Of a stretch of DNA of 64,000 nucleotides, positions 36,375-43,972 are shown piece after piece. Position 1 is the stretch's first letter. The number at the start of each line of letters is the position of its first letter. The DNA is from an uncultured Alphaproteobacteria bacterium (GTDB lineage Bacteria > Pseudomonadota > Alphaproteobacteria > Caulobacterales > Caulobacteraceae). The DNA lies in assembly GCA_903822175.1 (NCBI GenBank), contig CAIJOB010000012.1, forward strand, positions 124,001-188,000, written 5' to 3'. Both the position numbers and the translations under genes were made by a program. The notes beneath the pieces are model-generated. The model saw only the letters and a program-made list of their open reading frames with translations, had not been told where the DNA came from and did not search any database.

Positions 36375-37985
36375 GTGCGCTCGATCCTGCTCGCCGCCGC
36401 CATCGCCGCCCTGCCGCTGACCGCCATCTCCGCCGCCGAACCGACCAAGGACACCAGCGCCTGGTGGGGCCACATCAAGGTCCTGGCCTCCAACGCCTAT
36501 GAGGGCCGCCTGACCGGCAGCCCGGGCTACATGAAGGCCGCCCATTACGTCGCCGCCAAATTCAAGGCCGCGGGCCTGCAGCCCGGCGGCGACAAGGGGA
36601 CCTACTTCCAGTCGGTGCGCTACCTTCAGGAGGACGTCGACGCCGCCCATTCCACGGTCGCTCTGATCGACGGCGGCAAGGCCACGCCGCTCGGCGTCGG
36701 CCCCGATCTGGTGCTCGGCTCCCGCGACGCCCAGCCCGCCAACATCGAGGCGCCTTTGGTCTTCCTCGGCTACGGCCTGCACCTGCCCGAGGCCGGCTAC
36801 GACGACTTCGCCGGCCAGGACATCAAGGGCAAGATCGTGGTGATCCTCGGCGGCGGCCCGGACACCCTCTCCGCCGCGCTGAAATCCCACGCCTCCTCCA
36901 CCGAACTCCCCAAGGCGCTGGAGGCCGCGGGCGCGGTGGGCATCGTGCGCCTCTTGAACCCCAAGGCCATGGACATCCCCTGGGGCCGGATGATCGGCAA
37001 CGCCACTCAGCCCGGCATGCGGCTGGCCGCGCCGGACCTGCAAATCTACCACGCGCCCATCTTCGCGGCCCAGGTGAACCCCGAGAGCGCGCCGAAGCTG
37101 TTCGCCAAGTCCGGCCACAGCTTCGCCGAGCTCCTGGCGCTGGCCGACGCCCACCAGCCCCTGCCCCGTTTCGCGCTGAACCAGTCGCTGAAGGCCAGCG
37201 TGGTCACCCAGACCCACGCCATCACCTCGCCCAACGTCGTGGGCGTCCTGCCCGGCTCCGACCCGAGCCTGAAGGCGCAGTACGTCGTCGTCTCCGCCCA
37301 CCTCGACCACCTGGGCGTCGGCGAGCCGATCGAGGGCGACAAGGTCTACCACGGGGCCATGGACAACGCCGCCGGCGTCGCCGCCATGATCGAGACCGCC
37401 AAGGCGCTCCACGCCACCCACGCGCACCCCAAGCGCTCCATCGTCTTCGTGGCCATCGCCGGCGAGGAAAAGGGCCTGCTGGGCTCCAAGGCCTTCGCCG
37501 AGCATCCGACGGTGAAGAAGTCGGCCATCGTCGCCGACATCAACATGGACGAGTTCCTGCCGCTCTTCCCGCTGAAGCACCTGCTGATCCTGGGCGAAGG
37601 CGAAAGCACGCTAGGCGACCAGGCCCGCGAGGTGGCGGCGTCCCGCGGCTACGACACGCTTCCCGACCCCGCGCCCGACCGCAACATCTTCGTCCGCTCC
37701 GACCAGTACAGCTTCATCAAGACCGGGGTGCCGTCGGTGGCGCTGAAGGTCCAGGGCCTGCCGGGCTCCCCGGAAGCGCAGATGGACAAGGACTGGAACA
37801 CCTACCGCTATCACGCCCCGCAGGACGACCTCAGCCAGCCGGTGGACCTGAAGTCCGCCGACGATTTCGACGCCTTCCTGCTGGCGCTGCTGAACCACGT
37901 GGCCGACACCAAGGCGCGGCCTGTCTGGCACAAGGACAGCTTCTTTGCCCGCTTCGCCAAGAGCCCAGCCGCCGTGGGGAACTAG
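36375..37985 (+). CDS. Secreted M28-family peptidase
   Basis: 536 aa from a GTG with AAAGGA upstream. A signal peptide (RSILLAAAIAALPLTAISA) precedes a PA-domain insert (LVFLGYGLHLPEAGYDDFAG) and M28 metal motifs VSAHLDHLGVG, AMDNAAGVAAM and AGEEKGLLGS. It is a periplasmic or secreted zinc aminopeptidase. Its stop overlaps that of the convergent ArsR-family regulator gene by 4 bp. Confidence 0.92.
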   Translation: MRSILLAAAIAALPLTAISAAEPTKDTSAWWGHIKVLASNAYEGRLTGSPGYMKAAHYVAAKFKAAGLQPGGDKGTYFQSVRYLQEDVDAAHSTVALIDGGKATPLGVGPDLVLGSRDAQPANIEAPLVFLGYGLHLPEAGYDDFAGQDIKGKIVVILGGGPDTLSAALKSHASSTELPKALEAAGAVGIVRLLNPKAMDIPWGRMIGNATQPGMRLAAPDLQIYHAPIFAAQVNPESAPKLFAKSGHSFAELLALADAHQPLPRFALNQSLKASVVTQTHAITSPNVVGVLPGSDPSLKAQYVVVSAHLDHLGVGEPIEGDKVYHGAMDNAAGVAAMIETAKALHATHAHPKRSIVFVAIAGEEKGLLGSKAFAEHPTVKKSAIVADINMDEFLPLFPLKHLLILGEGESTLGDQAREVAASRGYDTLPDPAPDRNIFVRSDQYSFIKTGVPSVALKVQGLPGSPEAQMDKDWNTYRYHAPQDDLSQPVDLKSADDFDAFLLALLNHVADTKARPVWHKDSFFARFAKSPAAVGN

Positions 37986-38320
37986 ACCGCCCGCGCCGCC
38001 TGCGCCGCATGGGCGTTGATGATCGCCGGCAACAGGCCGGGGAAGCGGCCGTCGATCTCAACGCAGCGCGAGGTGTTGCGCATCTCGACGCCCTGCCGCT
38101 CGGAGCGGATCAGGCCGGCCTCGCGCAGCACCTTGAAGTGATGCGACAGCGACGACTTGGGGATCGGCTTGTCATTCACCTCGGCGAAGGCTGAGCAGGT
38201 CTGCGCGCACTCCGCGCCGGCGATGTTGGTGAAGATCGCCACGCGCACGGGATCGGACAGGGCATGCAGGATGCCCTCCAGTTGGATGTCCTCGATTCCG
38301 GGGTGAGCCAGCGGCCTCAT
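37982..38320 (-). CDS. ArsR-family transcriptional regulator
   Basis: 112-aa winged-helix protein: LEGILHALSDPVRVAIFTNI, then KPIPKSSLSHHFKVLREAGLIRSERQG as the recognition region. It lacks the ArsR metal box, though it has Cys residues in AECAQTCSAF. It is divergent from an SDR gene across 121 bp that contains inverted repeats, the classic layout of a regulator and its target. It probably represses the SDR and itself; the ligand is unknown. Confidence 0.88.
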   Translation of the reverse strand: MRPLAHPGIEDIQLEGILHALSDPVRVAIFTNIAGAECAQTCSAFAEVNDKPIPKSSLSHHFKVLREAGLIRSERQGVEMRNTSRCVEIDGRFPGLLPAIINAHAAQAARAV

Positions 38321-38349
38321 GTATTTTTAGGTAGGGGGCCTTGAAGCTA

Positions 38350-38383
38350 AGTTCAACAGTTCCATTTATCCGAACTATGGAAC
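38350..38383. promoter_or_regulatory. Nested inverted repeats between regulator and SDR genes
   Basis: GTTCCAT (38359-38365) and ATGGAAC (38377-38383) form one inverted repeat; AGTTC (38350-38354) and GAACT (38372-38376) form an interleaved second. They lie in the divergent promoter region of the ArsR-family gene and the SDR gene and are the likely operator. The TTCCAT/ATGGAA half-sites match those at the arsR promoter (3703-3726). Confidence 0.5.
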
Positions 38384-38441
38384 GGGGACGGCGTGAGACC
38401 GCGCTGCCGGATCGCTCCAGACGTCTCGAAGGAACTGAAAA

Positions 38442-39188
38442 ATGTCCAAGCTCACCGGCAAGGTCGCCGTCGTCACCGGCGCGTCGAAGGGTATCGGCGC
38501 CGCCATCGCCAAGGCGCTCGCCGCCGAAGGCGCCGCGGTCGTCGTCAACTACGCCTCCAGCCAGGCGGGCGCCGACGCGGTCGTCGCCGCCATCACCGCC
38601 GCCGGCGGCAAGGCGGTCGCAGCCCACGGCGACGTCTCCAAGGCCGCGCAGGCGCAAGGCATCATCGACGCCGCCATCGCCGCCTACGGCCGCCTCGACA
38701 TCCTGGTCAACAACTCCGGCGTCTACGAGTTCGGGGCGCTCGACGCGATCACCGAGGAGCACTTCCACCGGCAGTTCAACATCAACGTGCTCGGCCTGCT
38801 GCTGGCCACGCAAGCCGCGTCCAAGCACCTGGGCGAAGGTGGCAGCGTCATCAACATTGGCTCGGGCGTCACCAGCCTCTTCCCGCCGGAATCGGCTGTC
38901 TACACCGGCACCAAGGGTGCGGTGGACGCCATCACCGGCGTCCTGGCCGCCGAACTCGCCCCGCGCAAGATCCGCGTCAATTCCGTCAATCCCGGGATGG
39001 TCGAGACCGAGGGAACCAAGTCGGCGGGCTTCATCGGCTCGGACTTCGAGAAGGCGCTGGTCGGCCAGACCCCGCTCGGCCGCGTCGGCCAGCCGGACGA
39101 CATCGCCGACGCCGTGGTGTTCCTCGCCTCTAACGATGCCAGGTGGCTGACCGGCGAGCGTCTGCTGGCCAGCGGCGGCCTGCGCTGA
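38442..39188 (+). CDS. SDR-family oxidoreductase (FabG-like)
   Basis: 248 aa classical short-chain dehydrogenase: NAD(P)-binding TGASKGIGAAIAKAL, LVNNSGVYEF, a serine in the SGVTSLFPPESAVYTGTK active-site segment with Tyr and Lys in YTGTK, and NSVNPGMVETEG. It reduces a ketone or oxidises an alcohol using NAD(P)H; the substrate is unknown. It is divergent from the ArsR-family regulator that presumably controls it. Confidence 0.92.
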   Translation: MSKLTGKVAVVTGASKGIGAAIAKALAAEGAAVVVNYASSQAGADAVVAAITAAGGKAVAAHGDVSKAAQAQGIIDAAIAAYGRLDILVNNSGVYEFGALDAITEEHFHRQFNINVLGLLLATQAASKHLGEGGSVINIGSGVTSLFPPESAVYTGTKGAVDAITGVLAAELAPRKIRVNSVNPGMVETEGTKSAGFIGSDFEKALVGQTPLGRVGQPDDIADAVVFLASNDARWLTGERLLASGGLR

Positions 39189-39220
39189 TCCCCCACGCAG
39201 AGAACGCCGGCCACCATGGA

Positions 39221-39249
39221 CCTCCCCTGCCGCCGCGCGGCGGGGGAGG
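39221..39249. terminator. Long GC-rich hairpin between SDR and cinA-like genes
   Basis: CCTCCCC (39221-39227) pairs with GGGGAGG (39243-39249), and the inner CCGCCG/CGGCGG extends the stem almost to the loop. It lies between convergent genes. There is no T-run, so it may be a REP-like element that blocks or protects transcripts rather than an intrinsic terminator. Confidence 0.4.
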
Positions 39250-39254
39250 CTCCT

Positions 39255-39734
39255 CTAGTCGAGCGCCCGCTTCAACAGCTCCAGCGCCGCCGCCGTGAAG
39301 GCGATCATGTTGGCCGCCCGGTCGCTCTCACCGGTCTCGATGGTCACCGCCATCTCCACCGGCCCCGAGATCGCGATGACCGTGTGCCCGGCCGCGTCGC
39401 CATAGCCATTGCCGGTCGGCCCGGCCGCGCCGGTCTCCGACAGGCCCCAGGTCGCCCCGAACCGCTCCCGCGCCGTGCGGGCCAGCAGCAGCGCATAGGG
39501 CTCGCTCGCCGAACGCATCCCCGCCACCGCCTCACGCGGCAGGTCCATCAGCACCATCCGCGCCTTGCCGGTGTAGACCACCGCGCCGCCCAGATAGTAT
39601 TTCGACGCCCCCGGCACGCCCAAGAGCGCCGCCGAGATCAGGCCGCCGGACGAACTCTCGGCCACCGCCACGGTCTCGCCCCGCGCCTTCAGCCGCTCCC
39701 CCAACGCATTCGCCAGCTCGTCCACATCGGCCAC
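39255..39734 (-). CDS. CinA C-terminal domain protein (NMN deamidase PncC-like)
   Basis: 159 aa from a GTG with GGAG 7 bp upstream; frames extending further run over the divergent serine hydrolase gene. TVAVAESSSGGLISAALLGVPGAS has the family's serine-rich active-site motif, with YLGGAVVYTGKAR and GLSETGAAGPTGN following. Stand-alone CinA C-terminal domains hydrolyse nicotinamide mononucleotide to the acid form in pyridine-nucleotide salvage. Confidence 0.88.
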   Translation of the reverse strand: MADVDELANALGERLKARGETVAVAESSSGGLISAALLGVPGASKYYLGGAVVYTGKARMVLMDLPREAVAGMRSASEPYALLLARTARERFGATWGLSETGAAGPTGNGYGDAAGHTVIAISGPVEMAVTIETGESDRAANMIAFTAAALELLKRALD

Positions 39735-39821
39735 GGGCCGTCTCCTTTTTCTTGGCGTGAGGCGGCTTCGGCGCCCATGATGGCCCCCATAAGAACACGC
39801 CATTTCCCGGGAGGATATTTC

Positions 39822-41054
39822 ATGGACGCCCAATCGCAGTGGACGGGCCTGGACGCGAGCCGGCTGGAGCGCATCGGCGAACACCTGGAACGCAATTACA
39901 TCGGCCCGCAGAAGATCGCCGGCTGCCAGGTGAGCGTCGCCCGCCACGGCCACCTCGCCTACTCCAAATCCTTCGGCAGCATGGACCTGGCGCGCGGCAA
40001 GCCTACCGCCGACGACACCATCTACCGCATCTATTCCATGACCAAGCCGATCACCTCGGTGGCGCTGATGACCCTGTACGAGAAGGGCTATTTCCAGCTC
40101 AACGATCCGGTCAGCCGCTATGTGCCGTCTTGGAAGAGCCACCGCGTCTGGGTCAGCGGTGAAGGCGGCGGCATGCAGACCGAGGCGCCCACGCGGCCGG
40201 TCAGCTTCCGCGACGTGCTCTCGCACCAGGCGGGCCTGACCTATGGCGGCGGCCTGCCGGGCGTCGGCCTCCAGCACCCCATCGACAAGATCTACCGCGA
40301 CCTGAAGATCCGCTCGGCGGGCAGCAGCGACAGCATGCAGGAATTCCTCGACAAGCTCTCCCAGGTGCCGCTGCGCTATCAGCCGGGCCAGGCCTGGATG
40401 TATTCGCTGGCCACCGACGTCTGCGGCGCGCTCGTGGAAGTGATCTCCGGCGTGCCCTTCGCCCAGTACCTGCAGGAGAACATCTTCGGCCCGCTGGGCA
40501 TGAAGGACACCGCCTTCCAGGTCGCGACGGACAAGATCGACCGCTTCGCCGCCAACTATCAGCGCGGTCCCGACAAGACGCTGAAGCTGATCGACGACCC
40601 GGCCACCAGCGACTTCACCCGCGAGCCCGGCTTCAAGTCCGGCGGCGGCGGCCTAACCGGGACCAGCGCCGACTACCTGCGCTTCTGCGAGATGCTGCGC
40701 CGGGGCGGCGAGCTCGATGGCGCGCGCATCCTCGGTCCCCGCACCATCGAAGTCATGCACATGAACCACCTGGCCGGCGGCAAGGACCTGACGCAGCTGG
40801 CCATCGGCGGCTTTTCGGAAACCGCCAACGAGGGCGTGGGCTTTGGCCTCGGCTTCGCCTCGACCATGGGCCAGGTGGAGACCGGCACGCTGGGCGTCGG
40901 CGATTACTACTGGGGCGGCGCTGCCTCGACGATCTTCTGGGTCGACCCGAAGGAGGACCTCTCGGTGGTCTTCATGACCCAGCTGATGCCGTCGGGCACC
41001 TTCAATTTCCGCGGCCAGCTGAAGAGCATCATCTACGCCTCGATCATCGACTGA
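39822..41054 (+). CDS. Serine hydrolase, class C beta-lactamase-like
   Basis: 410 aa. IYSMTKPITS gives the S-x-x-K nucleophile motif, YSLATDVCGALVE the Tyr of the Y-x-N/S-like motif, and the C-terminal YWGGAASTIFW the H/K-x-G-like strand. No signal peptide is seen, so it is likely a cytoplasmic esterase or peptidase of the AmpC-like (DD-peptidase/EstB) family rather than an antibiotic-resistance enzyme. GGAGGA lies 6 bp upstream of the ATG at 39822. Confidence 0.9.
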   Translation: MDAQSQWTGLDASRLERIGEHLERNYIGPQKIAGCQVSVARHGHLAYSKSFGSMDLARGKPTADDTIYRIYSMTKPITSVALMTLYEKGYFQLNDPVSRYVPSWKSHRVWVSGEGGGMQTEAPTRPVSFRDVLSHQAGLTYGGGLPGVGLQHPIDKIYRDLKIRSAGSSDSMQEFLDKLSQVPLRYQPGQAWMYSLATDVCGALVEVISGVPFAQYLQENIFGPLGMKDTAFQVATDKIDRFAANYQRGPDKTLKLIDDPATSDFTREPGFKSGGGGLTGTSADYLRFCEMLRRGGELDGARILGPRTIEVMHMNHLAGGKDLTQLAIGGFSETANEGVGFGLGFASTMGQVETGTLGVGDYYWGGAASTIFWVDPKEDLSVVFMTQLMPSGTFNFRGQLKSIIYASIID

Positions 41055-41059
41055 CGCGT

Positions 41060-41085
41060 TCAGCAGGCCGGTCGACGCCTGCTGA
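41060..41085. repeat. 9-bp perfect stem-loop after the serine hydrolase
   Basis: TCAGCAGGC (41060-41068) and GCCTGCTGA (41077-41085) form a perfect stem with an 8-base loop, 6 bp after the stop codon. No T-run follows. It is a plausible 3' end stabiliser or weak terminator. Confidence 0.4.
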
Positions 41086-41141
41086 CATGAAGCTGTCAGC
41101 AGAGCTTTCGTAAGTCCCGTCTCCAACCTGGGGATAGGACC

Positions 41142-41627
41142 ATGAACGCCATCGTGATGATCAAGGACGGCCGCCGCGACTTCGATTTCCTGCACGGCGA
41201 CTGGCGCGTCGCCCACCGCCTGCTCAAGCGCCGCGGCGCCCACTGCGAAGAGTGGCTGGAGTTCGAGGGGACGAGCCACAACCACCCCGTCATGGGCGGC
41301 CTCTGCAACGTCGAGGAGGCCGACATGCCGGCCCGTCAAAGCCAGGGCGTCGCCTTCCGCACCTTCGACATCGCCCGGCGGACCTGGTCGATCTATTGGG
41401 TCTCCAGCATCGATGGCCTGATGGGCGAACCGGTCCACGGCCGTTTCACCGATGGCGAAGGCGTGTTCTACGGCGTCGATCTGGACGATGGCCGGCCGGT
41501 CCGCGTGATCTTCATCTGGGACGAAATCACCGCCTCGTCGGCCCGCTCGAGCCAGGCCTTCTCCTATGACGACGGGGTGAGCTGGGAGACCAACTGGGTC
41601 ATGCGGTTCACGCGGGCGGTCCCCTGA
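41142..41627 (+). CDS. Conserved hypothetical protein
   Basis: 161 aa, no signal peptide or TM segment. RRDFDFLHGDWRVAHRLL, LGGLC-like NHPVMGGLCNVEE, RTFDIARRTWSIYWVSS and a closing ETNWVMRFTR give a beta-rich pattern I associate with uncharacterised lipocalin-like proteins of about this length in proteobacteria. No function assigned. It starts 87 bp after the serine hydrolase, with a GGGG tract and AGGACC before the ATG. Confidence 0.75.
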   Translation: MNAIVMIKDGRRDFDFLHGDWRVAHRLLKRRGAHCEEWLEFEGTSHNHPVMGGLCNVEEADMPARQSQGVAFRTFDIARRTWSIYWVSSIDGLMGEPVHGRFTDGEGVFYGVDLDDGRPVRVIFIWDEITASSARSSQAFSYDDGVSWETNWVMRFTRAVP

Positions 41628-41674
41628 TCCGGTCAGAGATTGAGCTTATCGGTGGCGGGCGCTAAGCCAGCGCC

Positions 41675-41908
41675 ATGCCCATCGCCCAATCCCAACTGGA
41701 AGCCATCCTCCGCGAAGGCTTCCCCGATGCTGAGATCGTGATCGAGGACCTGGCCGGCGACGGCGACCACTACAAGGCCCGCATCGTCTCTACCGCCTTC
41801 GCCGGCCTGCCCCGCGTGCGCCAGCACCAGCTAGTCTATGCCGCGCTTAAAGGAAAAATGGGCGGCGAACTGCACGCGCTTGCTCTGGAGACCTCGACCC
41901 CGGCTTGA
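41675..41908 (+). CDS. BolA-family protein
   Basis: 77 aa; [23 protein letters not shown] and the invariant-type His in [11 protein letters not shown] mark BolA. BolA proteins pair with CGFS monothiol glutaredoxins to carry or sense [2Fe-2S] clusters. The grxD gene follows on the same strand 59 bp later, which supports that partnership. No unusual features. Confidence 0.94.
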   Translation: MPIAQSQLEAILREGFPDAEIVIEDLAGDGDHYKARIVSTAFAGLPRVRQHQLVYAALKGKMGGELHALALETSTPA

Positions 41909-41967
41909 CCCGCGAACCTCGCGTCCCTAGCTCTGGGGCCAGAGATTTCGCGCCGAAGGGCCATCCG

Positions 41968-42312
41968 ATGACCGAGACCACCGCCGCCGACCCGATTCAC
42001 GACTTCATCGCCGGCGCCGTCGCCGACCACAACGTCGTGCTGTTCATGAAGGGCGTGCCGGAACAGCCGCAGTGCGGGTTCTCCGCGGTCTGCGTGCAGA
42101 TCCTCGACCACCTGGGCGCCGACTTCGTGGGCGTCAACGTCCTGCAGAACGAGGCCCTTCGCCAGGGCATCAAGGACTTCTCCGACTGGCCGACCATCCC
42201 GCAGCTCTATGTGAAGGGCGAGTTCGTCGGCGGCGCCGACATCGTCCGCGAGATGTTCCAGTCCGGCGAACTGAAGACACTGCTGGACGCGCAAGGCCTG
42301 CTTGAAGCGTGA
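41968..42312 (+). CDS. grxD: Monothiol glutaredoxin Grx4
   Basis: 114 aa with [20 protein letters not shown]: the CGFS active site that binds a bridging [2Fe-2S] cluster with glutathione, followed by the cis-Pro region [16 protein letters not shown]. The ATG at 41968 has GAAGGG upstream; the open frame extends into the bolA stop but is not homologous there. It acts in Fe-S delivery with the adjacent BolA. Its stop overlaps the next GTG (GTGA). Confidence 0.95.
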   Translation: MTETTAADPIHDFIAGAVADHNVVLFMKGVPEQPQCGFSAVCVQILDHLGADFVGVNVLQNEALRQGIKDFSDWPTIPQLYVKGEFVGGADIVREMFQSGELKTLLDAQGLLEA

Positions 42313-42728
42313 CCCGACTTCTGGAGCCGCCTGAAGGCCGCAAGGTCTTCCGCCTCCAGTTCGACCCCACACCGGCCGACATCGACGAGAACGGCCACGT
42401 CAACAACGTGGTCTATCTGCGTTGGGCCGAGGACCTGGGCGTCGCCCACTGGCAGAGCCTGGCCCCCGCGGACGCCCAGGCTGCCTGGGCCTGGGTCGCG
42501 CTGCGCCACGAGATCGACTACCGCCGCGCCCTCCTCCCCGGCGAGACCGGCCACGGCCGCACCTGGGTCTCCGACCAGACGCAAGGCCCCCGCTTCGACC
42601 GCTTCATCCGCATCGACGCCGCGGATGGCGCCATGTGCGCCCAGGTGCATACAACGTGGGTGCTGATCGAGCAGGCCACCGGAAAGCCCAAGCGCGTGCC
42701 GGAGTGGATGCTGGACCTGTTCGCTTAA
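42309..42728 (+). CDS. Hotdog-fold acyl-CoA thioesterase
   Basis: 139 aa, GTG start overlapping the grxD stop. [19 protein letters not shown] is the 4HBT-type hotdog motif (Asp/Asn at the active site, then HVNN), and the remaining strands fit the family. It hydrolyses an acyl-CoA or aryl-CoA thioester; the substrate is not evident. It appears to be the last gene of the bolA-grxD transcript and is followed by a good terminator. Confidence 0.9.
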   Translation: MTRLLEPPEGRKVFRLQFDPTPADIDENGHVNNVVYLRWAEDLGVAHWQSLAPADAQAAWAWVALRHEIDYRRALLPGETGHGRTWVSDQTQGPRFDRFIRIDAADGAMCAQVHTTWVLIEQATGKPKRVPEWMLDLFA

Positions 42729-42763
42729 GCGGAGCAAGGCCACCTTTGAGAATGACCCAAAGA

Positions 42764-42797
42764 AATAGCCGGTCCGCCTTCTGGCAGACCGGCTATT
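42764..42797. terminator. Bidirectional intrinsic terminator
   Basis: AATAGCCGGTC (42764-42774) and GACCGGCTATT (42787-42797) form an 11-bp perfect stem with a 12-base loop. T-rich tails follow on both strands (TTCCTT on plus, TTTCTTTGGG on minus). It lies between the convergent thioesterase and hypothetical genes. Confidence 0.75.
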
Positions 42798-42830
42798 CCT
42801 TGGCGCCGTTCAGGATGAGCCGAGCTGCGT

Positions 42831-43190
42831 CTATTCTTCCTCGCATTCGCGGTGAGCCTCCTTGGCTTCCGGCATCGCCGCGATGACGCCGCCGATCTGG
42901 ACGACCTCGTCCCAGCACATGCTGCGCGCCTTCTTCGCGTCCTCCTGATCTCCAATCTTCTGCGACATGTGCATGCGCCGCTGCGCCGTCCGGGCGGCCA
43001 ACCAATGCGCCTCGCGGCAGCGGGGGCTGACGCCATACGCTTTCCTGGCCAGAGAGGCCGCCGAGGCCAGCTCATCGTTGCTCAGCTTCTCCTCGCCGCG
43101 GCTCACGAGGTTCTTTGCCTCGTTGCTACACGGAATCACGGCCGCATCGACTTCCCGATAGGCGATGCCGATGGCCGTGAGGATGCCCAT
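42831..43190 (-). CDS. Hypothetical helical protein
   Basis: 119 aa, mostly charged helices with scattered Cys (C21, then SPRCREAHW, SMCWDE and the C-terminal HRECEEE). GC at third codon positions is high, as in neighbouring genes, and a GAGGAG ribosome site lies about 9 bp before the ATG, so it is likely real. No family recognised. Its start codon (43188-43190) overlaps the TTG start of the divergent PEP-CTERM gene, so the two transcripts must overlap or one start is wrong. Confidence 0.6.
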   Translation of the reverse strand: MGILTAIGIAYREVDAAVIPCSNEAKNLVSRGEEKLSNDELASAASLARKAYGVSPRCREAHWLAARTAQRRMHMSQKIGDQEDAKKARSMCWDEVVQIGGVIAAMPEAKEAHRECEEE

Positions 43191-43906
43191 TGTCCGCTCT
43201 CCTCGCGGTTGGCTTCGGGCCGGGCGCGGCGCTTGCCGCGACGCCTGTGACCTTCCACTACGACTCTGGCGCCTTCACGGACTCTCCGCGCGCCCGCTCC
43301 GCCAGCTTCGGCACCCACTTCACCGCCGACATCACCTATAGCCAGGATTTCGACTATACGATCCGCCCTCTTCAGCACCTGAACAACATCGCCACGCTGT
43401 TGGACTGGACGGTCACAAGCGGCGACTTCACCCTGAATTCCACGAACGCGACCTTCACCGCCGATATAACCGACTACTTCAGTACGTTCTTCACAAACCC
43501 GCTTGTTACGATCAACTTCGCCGTCGTTGGAAATGTCGGCGGGGTGCCGGTCAATGTCACGGCACGGCCGGGCTTGAACATCACGGACGGCATTGGGGTG
43601 AACCCCGCGATCACCTGCGGAGACTACGGCAGAGTTTGCGGCACGGATTACCGCAACTTCAATCTCGGCGGCGGCCACTTCACGACAACATTTGATTACG
43701 TCGGCAGCGGCGGCAGCGGCGGTGGTGGCGGCGGCAGTGGCGGCGCGGGCGGCGGTGGCGCTGGGGGTGGCGGCGGTGGCTCCGGCGGCCTGGGCGGCGG
43801 TGGCCTCGGCGCGGTGCCCGAGCCTGCGTCCTGGGCCTTGATGATCACCGGCTTCAGTCTGGCGGGCGCGATGCTTCGGCGCCGGCGGTTCGCTCTCGCC
43901 GCCTAG
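43190..43906 (+). CDS. PEP-CTERM sorting-domain protein with Gly-rich linker
   Basis: 238 aa from a TTG with TGAGGA 6 bp upstream. A short hydrophobic leader (SALLAVGFGPGAALAA) lacks the usual basic n-region; an in-frame stop at 43178 prevents extension. A beta-rich ectodomain follows, then a 40-residue Gly/Ser linker (about 43702-43818) and a PEP-CTERM tail: VPEPASWALMITGFSLAGAM then RRRR. Such proteins are exported and processed by exosortase, often for the cell surface. The leader may be truncated by a deletion that joined it to the divergent gene. Confidence 0.78.
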   Translation: MSALLAVGFGPGAALAATPVTFHYDSGAFTDSPRARSASFGTHFTADITYSQDFDYTIRPLQHLNNIATLLDWTVTSGDFTLNSTNATFTADITDYFSTFFTNPLVTINFAVVGNVGGVPVNVTARPGLNITDGIGVNPAITCGDYGRVCGTDYRNFNLGGGHFTTTFDYVGSGGSGGGGGGSGGAGGGGAGGGGGGSGGLGGGGLGAVPEPASWALMITGFSLAGAMLRRRRFALAA

Positions 43907-43913
43907 TCCGTCG

Positions 43914-43947
43914 CGCGAGGCGTTCGATCTCCTTTCGACGCCTCGCG
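43914..43947. terminator. Hairpin between PEP-CTERM and DPP IV genes
   Basis: CGCGAGGCGT (43914-43923) pairs perfectly with ACGCCTCGCG (43938-43947), loop of 14 bases. It lies between convergent genes; there is no long T-run. Probably a shared 3' end structure. Confidence 0.5.
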
Positions 43948-43972
43948 GACACTGGCTGAAGCCCGCGCGCCT

